Under the pieces are notes generated by a model. The model saw nothing but the letters and a program-made list of their open reading frames with translations. It had not been told where the DNA came from and did no database searches. 64,000 nt of DNA from Proliferodiscus dingleyae. Its lineage: Eukaryota; Ascomycota; Leotiomycetes; Helotiales; Lachnaceae. Below, piece after piece: positions 57,455-64,000 of the stretch (positions are counted from its first letter, which is position 1; each line of letters begins with the position of its first letter). The stretch spans positions 620,001 to 684,000 of the forward strand of contig QYAK01000003.1 of NCBI GenBank assembly GCA_003988795.1, in the 5' to 3' direction. The translations under genes were made by a program, and so were the position numbers.

Positions 57455-57955
57455 CTGCGGTAGCGATGAAGTGTCAGCGATGGCTATATTGAGAACGGGC
57501 AACAGGGCCCCGACGCCCAGCAAGAGGCCCGCAGGTGGTCAGAGGGAACAGAGGGGATTGAGACACGCGCGGCTCGAGGTCTGTCGCGATGTCGGTCAAG
57601 TCGCGTCGCGATCGGTCGATGGACTGAGGTGAGGGCAAGGCAACAGGAGACACCCAAGCCCCCGCAGCCGACGGCAAGAATCACAACATCCACAAACGAC
57701 ACCCAACTGCGACTGCGTTTCGTCCCGAGTGCGCGATGAGATCGAGCAGACGTCACGAGACTTCGAGAAGGGTCTTCCGGATCGTATCAAAGGAGGAATG
57801 AGGGATGGGGGAGGGTCTTACCTAACACACACACGCGCTGAGCTGTTGATGTCGCAAAGGGTCTCCAGAATGGTTGTTTCCTGCGCCTGCTCCGCCTAAC
57901 GAAGAAAAAGCGACCGGCTAAACCCAATGCGGACGGGCGTCTAAATGAGAACTCC

Positions 57956-57982
57956 TGCTGGCTGGCTGGCTGGCTGGCTGGC
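57956..57982. repeat. CTGG tandem repeat
   Basis: Six to seven uninterrupted units of the tetranucleotide, just upstream of the presumed SWI1 leader. Confidence 0.9.
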
Positions 57983-58185
57983 ACTGGCTGTAGGGTAGAG
58001 GGGGGGGTCAGGGAGATGAGCGGAGGGTTCTACGTGGGAACCAGAGCCGGGCTGTACAGTACTGTAGGGCGCAAGAGTCTTGTCAGTGACAGTACATGTT
58101 ACGAGAGACCAAAGAGATCGATTTCATCCGGCGCGATTGGGTGTCAATTTGCGTGTGGGCCCCGGTGGCGGGTGAGAGCCAGAGA

Positions 58186-58238
58186 GAGGACGAGGACGAG
58201 GACGAGTGCGTGCTTGCTTGCTTGCTTGCTTGCTTGCT
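58186..58238. repeat. GAGGAC and TTGC tandem repeats
   Basis: Three GACGAG-type units (58186-58206) followed by about seven TTGC units (58211-58238). Confidence 0.85.
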
Positions 58239-58817
58239 GCTGAGATCGCTGATCTGGCTGGACGAAGGCGGACTTGAAAAGTCAAGTGGCCAGCCGCGTG
58301 ACCCGGGTACTTTCTGGCAGAGTGTCACGTGCTACTCCGGAGAGCGGACGACTGCTCTCGTGACGGGGGGCCGCTTTGGCGAGGTGATCGAGACGGACCA
58401 GAGTGGCAGGGAAGGGCCGGCTTCCTGGTGATAGGAGGAAATGGAGGGGGACAGAGACAGAGGCAGAACACACCTTGTGCTTACTTGGGAGACAAAGAGA
58501 CCCGCGGAATGAGAGAAGTCTCGATTGTGAGTGGTGGAGAGGTGAAGGTGAAGGTGAAGGGTCGGAGAGCCGAAACCTATGCTATGTGGTGCAGCGCAGT
58601 CGCAGTCGAGCAACGGGGAGGAGAGACGAGGGAACAGGATCAGGATGAAGCACGCAGACAAGAGGCGGATGCTGGTCGATGCTGGTCTGCCTCCTTGCTC
58701 CTGGCTCCTTGCTCTTGCCTCTTTCGCTCTTCACAGGTGGCACTTCGTTCTTTCCCGGTAGAGGCAGCGATCACTCACGATGCGGCGGCGGCGAGAAGGT
58801 CGAGGACGGTCCTTTGC

Positions 58818-58841
58818 TTGCGGTGCGGTGCGGTGCGGTGC
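58818..58841. repeat. GCGGT tandem repeat
   Basis: Four units of the pentamer GCGGT in GC-rich context. Confidence 0.85.
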
Positions 58842-59050
58842 TGTTGCGCGGTGCCAGAGCCAGAGATGGCCTCCCGCGAGCCACTTTTTCGTGTCCTCCT
58901 CCTCCTCACTCCGCATCCGCACTGCTCACCCACCGCTTGCTGCCTCCGCCCAGACAAGGCCCGGTTGGCGTGCTAGACGAGCCAATCAGCGCCAAGGCTA
59001 TCTCCAGTGCTGCTTTAGAGACATCTCATTTCCAGTCGCCAGGATCCAGG

Positions 59051-59080
59051 CGACTCAGGACTCAGGACTCAGGACTCAGG
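59051..59080. repeat. ACTCAGG heptamer tandem repeat
   Basis: Four near-perfect copies of GACTCAG. Each unit contains TGAGTC on the other strand, the core of a Gcn4/AP-1-type bZIP site. Confidence 0.85.
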
Positions 59081-59188
59081 TGTGCGACGCTCATTCCTGC
59101 CTACGAACAGCTGGCCAGCTGGGTGTGGTGGGATGAGCTGAGGAGGCATCTCCTCAGCTCGAAGCATCGATGTGATCGAAGTGCTGTG

Positions 59189-59209
59189 ACTCTCTCTCTC
59201 TCTCTCTCG
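59189..59209. repeat. CT dinucleotide repeat
   Basis: About ten CT units. A shorter AG tract lies at 59375-59386. Confidence 0.85.
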
Positions 59210-59519
59210 CTGCGTGGCGTCTCAAGGCCCATCTCGCTTGCTACAGTGGCAGCAGCTGGTGCCCATATCGATAGCCCGACATGGCATACGATTTCCACGC
59301 GGGCGGCCCGGAAATGCAGAGAGCAGAGCGAGTGAGGAATGAACGAAAGAAAGATACAGAGGGAAGAATAATCAGAGAGAGAGAGAGCAAGAAGAAGAAA
59401 GAGGAAGTGAAAGTGAAAGTGAGAATGAAAGGATGGGGCCACTAGGGTTTTAAGTAACAGGAAAATGCCGAGCAGAGGAGGCTGCTGGCTGCTGTTTGGC
59501 ACGCCAACCCAACTCCCAT

Positions 59520-59551
<32 letters not shown>

Positions 59552-59569
59552 ATCGATCAATCAATCAAA
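59520..59569. repeat. TCAA tetranucleotide repeat
   Basis: About twelve units, interrupted once by GATCGATC. Confidence 0.9.
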
Positions 59570-59846
59570 ATCACGCTCGATGAGTGTCGTGACAAGCAGC
59601 GCGGCGCGGATAAGCTTCCTGTGCCTTGCCTTTCTCACGCGCGCAGGGTCGGGGGCGTCATAAATGACTTTGCTTCACTGCCCGCCACGACGATCCAAGC
59701 AGATCCAACACCGCTTTCTCCACGCCGGGCCCTTTCTCTAGTCACACAGCCCAACCTGGTTCGAATATATAATTCTGGACTGGATGCTACAGTGCAGTTT
59801 AGGGCGAGAGCTTAGATTTCCCCATCTGAGCACCTTGCCTCTTTCT

Positions 59847-59847
<1 letters not shown>

Positions 59848-59878
<31 letters not shown>
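59848..59878. repeat. CT dinucleotide repeat
   Basis: About fifteen uninterrupted CT units, the longest dinucleotide tract in the window. Confidence 0.9.
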
Positions 59879-59880
<2 letters not shown>

Positions 59881-60689
59881 GCACCACCGCCCCAATCTCT
59901 CTCCATGTCGACGTCTGTTCTCGCTCTGGAGGCGTTTGACGGCCACGTAAATAGAGGCCGGCCCCTACATATGCCACTCGGCTGGGCACCGAGCCTGGCT
60001 TTTACTAATACCAGGTCATCTCGTATCTTCCGAGGCAAGTCTTGAGAGAGTTCCGCGCCTCCAGCGCATCGGTTAGCATGATCCCCAAATGTCGGGCATG
60101 ATTGCCCGTCGTGCATCTCGTACTGGGCAGAATGAGCGTGCGACCACTTTTACTGTATATACTGCGGCGCCACCACCCTTTGGGACAACCACTTTGTGCT
60201 GCTGGAATGCCAGTTGCCTCCGCGGGACTCACGACGAACCCGTACTCTTGACTTGCTGGTGAGTGAGTGACATGGGCCAACAATAAGTTCCCCAGCACAA
60301 CATGGCCTGGCATGGCATGGCACGTCAGGAGATCGTGTGGAAGAGTGTCTAGTTCCGACGGGATGGCGTTTCTTTGACATGTTAAGGAGCAAGGATTGGC
60401 CAAATAATGCAAGCCGGCTTCCTTGCATGAGACATGGCATGGCCCAATACTGTGCATCACATCGACCGCCAGCCCAAGCACGACCCGCACGGGAATGTCT
60501 ACAAATGGGAAGGGGTAAGGGGGAAAGAGGGAGGGGAGATGGCAGAAGCTGGATAAAAGCAACTACGTCTACTGTACTGTACAGTAGGGTTGGCTGTAAT
60601 GTACTGTACGTGCTTCTCCCAGTGTGCTTTTTCTGCTCAAGCGGCAAAGCTGCATAAAATTTGAGGTGGCGCTGGGGTAATGCGCCTTT

Positions 60690-60744
60690 GATGTGTGATG
60701 TGTGATGTGTAATGTGTAATGTGTACTGTGTAATGTGTAATGTG
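60690..60744. repeat. ATGTGTG/ATGTGTA heptamer array
   Basis: About eight units of a 7-bp motif with drift between ATGTGTG, ATGTGTA and CTGTGTA. Confidence 0.85.
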
Positions 60745-60794
60745 CTGGTCCGAAAACACATGTACCGAAGAGGCGGAGTCGTTCTTCGGGTTCC

Positions 60795-60812
60795 AGGCAG
60801 GCAGGCAGGCAG
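60795..60812. repeat. GCAG tandem repeat
   Basis: Four to five GCAG units followed by a short AATG tandem (60820-60830). Confidence 0.8.
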
Positions 60813-61083
60813 TCCAGATGAATGAATGAAGTCGGATAAGATAGAGAGACCCCCGGCCCGGCAAGAGGGGAAGCTGACACTCGACTGGCCTGGACTCTGC
60901 TAGGAGAAAGAGAGAGAGAGAGATCACGTGCAGCATCATTTCATTCACAACGACCACTTACATGCTGGTCGATGGATGGGAGAGAGAGACCCTTGCTGGC
61001 GCGATGCTTTTCTTTGTACGACCGCAACCTCCCACGCGCATTCCAGCATCAGCTACGGTCCTCGATAAGAAGACAAGCTGACA

Positions 61084-62333
61084 ATGCCGAAGAGAAAGGC
61101 AAATGAATTGAGCGACGGGGCTTCACATGAGCAAACTCGAAGATCCAGTCGCCAGGTGGCAGCATCGAAGCACATCGACGCTCAGGAAACGTCCAAACCC
61201 GCAGCCACGTCCAAAAAGCCCAGGAAGACCAAGAAGGCAGAGATAAAAGAAGATGTAGAAGTCACCATTAAGGAAGAGGAGCTTTCAAGACGGACGCCAG
61301 CATCTGTATGCATAATTTTTGTTTGGCTTTCTCCATCCATCCATCCACCCCGATCTAGACTGCTCTACTCACCATCCACTCCAACCCCAGTCACGTGGCA
61401 TATCTCAACCCTCTGTCTTGCTTTTCCTTCACGCAAACTTCACTATCAAATTCAGATATTTCCAATAGGCTATCTAAGAATTGTCTAACGATCTGCTAGA
61501 AACCATTAAAACCAGCCAAATCTACGAAGAAGACCTCAACGCCAAAAGCTGATGAGACACCATCAGGCCGCCAATTCTGGCTCATGAAAGCCGAGCCAGA
61601 ATCACGTCTCGAGCGTGGTGTAGACGTCAAATTCTCCATTGATGATCTAGCCGGGAAGACCGAGCCAGAGCCATGGGATGGTGCGTCTCTCTCCCCTCCC
61701 TCCCCTTTTTCCGCAACCCATTCTCCTCTTAATTACTGACTGGGCAAAAATCCAAAACAGGCATTCGAGCATATCCAGGTATGTCCTTTCATGCTTCTCG
61801 ATCTCAGAAAGGAACACAGATGGCTGACGGTCAACTCTAGCTCGCAACAATCTCCGCGCCATGAAGAAAGGCGACTTGGCATTCTTCTACCACTCCTCCT
61901 GCAAAGTCCCCGCCATCGTAGGCATAATGGAAATCGTGCAGGAGCACAGCCCTGACCGTAAATCCTCCACCCTCCCCCCCCGGGCCTCTCCAACCAGCCT
62001 CTATTATTACCTCTCTTTCTCCATCTCAACACGCGTTCTAACCTTCCTCTTTTTTTTTAAGTATCAGCCCACGACCCCAAAGCACCCTACCACGACGCCT
62101 CCTCCGACCCTTCCAACCCCAAATGGTCTGTCGTGCACGTCGTCTTCAGACAGAAGCTCGCGACGCCCATCACGCTCAGCCAGCTGCGCGGCTGGCAGCA
62201 GACAAAGGGCAGCCCGCTCGAGGAGATGCAGATGCTGAAGCAGACGAGAATCAGCGTGAGCAAGGTGAGGGAGAGCGAATGGCGATTCTTGGTAGAAGAG
62301 ATGAAGAGGAATGGGGATGTCGTGGGAGAGTAG
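61084..62333 (+). CDS. EVE-domain protein (thymocyte nuclear protein 1-like)
   Basis: Five exons fit in phase: 61084-61305, 61500-61680, 61761-61778, 61841-61957 and 62062-62333, giving 269 residues. The first 95 residues are Lys-rich with KPRKTKK-type nuclear signals. The EVE domain starts at QFWLMKAEPESRLERG, continues with FSIDDLAGKTEPEPWDGIRAYPARNN, MKKGDLAFFYHSSCKVPAIVGIMEIV and KWSVVHVVFRQKL, and ends with a helical MLKQTRISVSKVRESEWRFL. EVE domains are PUA-like pockets that bind modified bases in DNA or RNA. The third exon is only 18 nt and supplies the conserved IRAYP, so it must be included. It lies beyond the long repeat-rich region. Confidence 0.93.
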
Positions 62334-63227
62334 ATAAAGAAGATGGCGGGTTGGGGTGGAGTGTATGATATGTAAGCTAAATTTATATTGCTGATTTGAG
62401 TCACGTCACCTGGGTAGAAATTTAGGCTCAGAAAGTAGTTAGGTGAATTCGATCTGTGTGCTCCTAAGCAGCATAACCATCACCGTCTCCTTGACTAGAT
62501 CTAAAAGCTGCTCGAGAAATCTGCAAATTACATCACAGGTCACATGTCTTTCGGAGGGATGTGAAGATACGTCTCTGCATAATCATCGTCATTTTCAAGA
62601 CGTTTCCGCATACCTCTCATTTCCGTGGCCCAGAGCTTTATCAAACCAACCATGAATACTTTTCGCTGCCACGAGCCTCCTTCCAGCGACCTCATGGGAG
62701 ACTCGATGTCTTGCTTTGTTCTAGATACACAATGTCATTTATGACCATGAACAATGAAGAAGAGAGTGTCCTTTGTGAAACACATCGGAACAATGCTGAT
62801 TCCTGTTCTAGGTAGTGTCAGTCTGGCTACTTGTTTCCAACCAAGTATCTTTCCTTTGAACAGTATTCGAGAAACAAAGACGTCAAAATGCTTGATTAAA
62901 ACGCTGAGTTTTTGACCGTCTATCCAAACTTTCAAATCGCGCTATCATCAATAACAATTAATAGAATCCACAGATTAAAACAAATTTTACTTCTCGGCCA
63001 GCAATTGCCAACATAATTGCTCGATAAAATTCAACAGCATGAGATGTCCCACAGTCACGCTCCAAGCGGAGCACCGCCGGACCGAACCACCAGCAGGGTG
63101 CGAGCCAACAGCCATCTACTACCGCCTAACAATCCAGCGAGAGCAGTTGCTAAATGGCGGGAAAGCCGTAGCGCCACCAGAGCAAAAAAGTAAGAGGTGT
63201 CGCCCCCAATATAGGATCTTGATCCAT
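62334..63227. other. Intergenic, no supported gene
   Basis: 0.9 kb between two plus-strand genes. The part after 63.0 kb turns GC-rich as the next gene approaches. No repeat or RNA gene was recognised. Confidence 0.45.
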
Positions 63228-64000
63228 ATGTCTCTGCAGAGAGCGGAAGGAGAGCAGACAGAGAAGCGCAGATTCGCTGTCATTGGTATAGACCGCCTCA
63301 GTCTCCAGCAACCTTCAGTCATGCAACACCACCGCCGCTCCTCCGTGGAGCACTCCCGTGGGCAGCAGCAGCTCGTGGTCGAGATACCCAAGCCGGTAAG
63401 CATTAGCGTCGACGATGACGACGACGACGAAAATGATGGCTGGGGCGAGCATAGCGGGCAGCAACTTGCTGTCATCAAGCTCAGAGTAGAGAAGCACACG
63501 AGGCTCAGGAAAGACGAGCGCTGGCCGTTTTTGCAGGTGGGGGATGTAGTCTTCGCCGAAGCAGAAGCAGAAGAAGAAGATGATGACGACGAACGATATA
63601 TTAGAGAGGGGGAAGGAGAGATACTCAGACCTTACAAGGTCCTCTGGCCTCCCGTGCGCGACTCCCCTGATCCCAGCTGGATGCAACTCGTCTTCCTCAA
63701 GCACGTCGGAGATCTGCTCTGCATCGTGGCGAAGGACCCAGCGCCGTGGTATGTTGTCTCGGCCAGCATCTCCGCTTCTCCATCTTACTCCAGCTCCCCC
63801 ACCTCATCATCATCATCATTATCATCATCATCATTAGGGACGACGATGTCGTCCTCAAGCTCAGCTGATGAGATATACCTCCGTATCGCCTACCAGCACC
63901 CTTCATCCCGCTACCAGCAACAGGACAAAAGCTACGAGCCGGGTAACCTAATCGCCAGATACGCCATCACGCTCCGTCCTAAACGAAGCATCGTCCCCGG
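63228..64000 (+). CDS. Hypothetical protein, N-terminal part (3' end outside window)
   Basis: From ATG 63228 the frame stays open to the right edge, 257 codons without a stop. The minus-strand open frames in the same place are shadows. The protein starts MSLQRAEGEQTEKRRF, has an Asp run (SVDDDDDDEN), a Glu/Asp-rich loop (AEAEEEDDDDERY) and a Ser-rich loop encoded by TCA repeats. Between the loops the text looks folded: LAVIKLRVEKHTRLR, WPFLQVGDVVF, PYKVLWPPV, WMQLVFLKHVGDLLCIVAK and EIYLRIAYQHP. No known domain was recognised. An earlier exon cannot be excluded because no stop lies immediately upstream. Confidence 0.6.
   Translation, partial: MSLQRAEGEQTEKRRFAVIGIDRLSLQQPSVMQHHRRSSVEHSRGQQQLVVEIPKPVSISVDDDDDDENDGWGEHSGQQLAVIKLRVEKHTRLRKDERWPFLQVGDVVFAEAEAEEEDDDDERYIREGEGEILRPYKVLWPPVRDSPDPSWMQLVFLKHVGDLLCIVAKDPAPWYVVSASISASPSYSSSPTSSSSSLSSSSLGTTMSSSSSADEIYLRIAYQHPSSRYQQQDKSYEPGNLIARYAITLRPKRSIVP

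Larger units (their letters stand above)
57455..61083. other. 3.6-kb microsatellite-rich intergenic region (SWI1 / EVE gene)
   Basis: Probably holds the SWI1 5'-UTR intron (donor gtaaga near 57820) and both promoters. Apart from that it is packed with simple repeats, listed separately. Open frames here are GC-rich by-products without family resemblance. Confidence 0.5.

Noticed and set aside
57787..57984. Upstream coding exon for SWI1
   Set aside because: The frame could splice in phase to SWI1, but it has no ATG and consists of low-complexity repeat-derived residues, so it is treated as 5' UTR.
58016..60957. Many long overlapping frames on both strands in the repeat region
   Set aside because: They come from GC-rich and simple-repeat sequence, show no splice structure and resemble no protein family.

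Overview
The window looks like nuclear DNA of a filamentous ascomycete (Pezizomycotina). Most genes are split by short GT-AG introns of about 45-110 nt with CTRAC-like branch sites, genes lie on both strands without operons, and the gene families are fungal (TPR-CHAT, HET-like membrane proteins, Zn2Cys6 regulator, PDAT, GH93). The mix suggests a Leotiomycete, but that placement is an impression, not a measured result. About 27 genes are present. Exon joins were derived by hand from splice signals and reading phase; coordinates give outer limits and exons are listed in the evidence.

Left part (1-24 kb), mostly housekeeping: the 3' end of an unknown gene, two lineage-type hypothetical genes, a DHH-family phosphoesterase with a C-terminal PIP-box-like peptide, an aldo-keto reductase, an acidic nuclear-looking protein, ribosomal protein uL15 (RPL28), the Cdc7 kinase divergent from condensin subunit 1, a TPR-SET protein and phospholipid:diacylglycerol acyltransferase.

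Middle part (24-40.5 kb), accessory: a secreted GPI-type protein, a CorA-like membrane protein without the GMN signature, a HET-like multi-pass protein, and a 1257-residue TPR-CHAT protein (caspase-like His/Cys dyad intact). The CHAT gene shares a 223-bp divergent promoter with an unrecognised beta-rich protein. This pair is a candidate protease/partner module.

Sugar cluster (40.8-49.8 kb): an MFS sugar transporter, a GH3 glycosidase without signal peptide, a Zn2Cys6 regulator and a secreted GH93 exo-arabinanase form two divergent promoter pairs. Both promoters carry the same unusual sites (GCCGAYATTCCCCTAG and CGGARTGTCGGG), which argues that the four genes form one regulon. The simplest model is extracellular release of arabinobiose by GH93, import by the MFS protein and intracellular cleavage by GH3.

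Right part (50-64 kb), GC-richer: a small membrane-protein gene broken by one in-frame TAG, eIF3e, mitochondrial ribosomal protein mL49, SWI1 with its ARID domain, a 3.6-kb microsatellite-rich intergenic stretch, an EVE-domain protein with an 18-nt microexon, and a gene that runs off the right edge.
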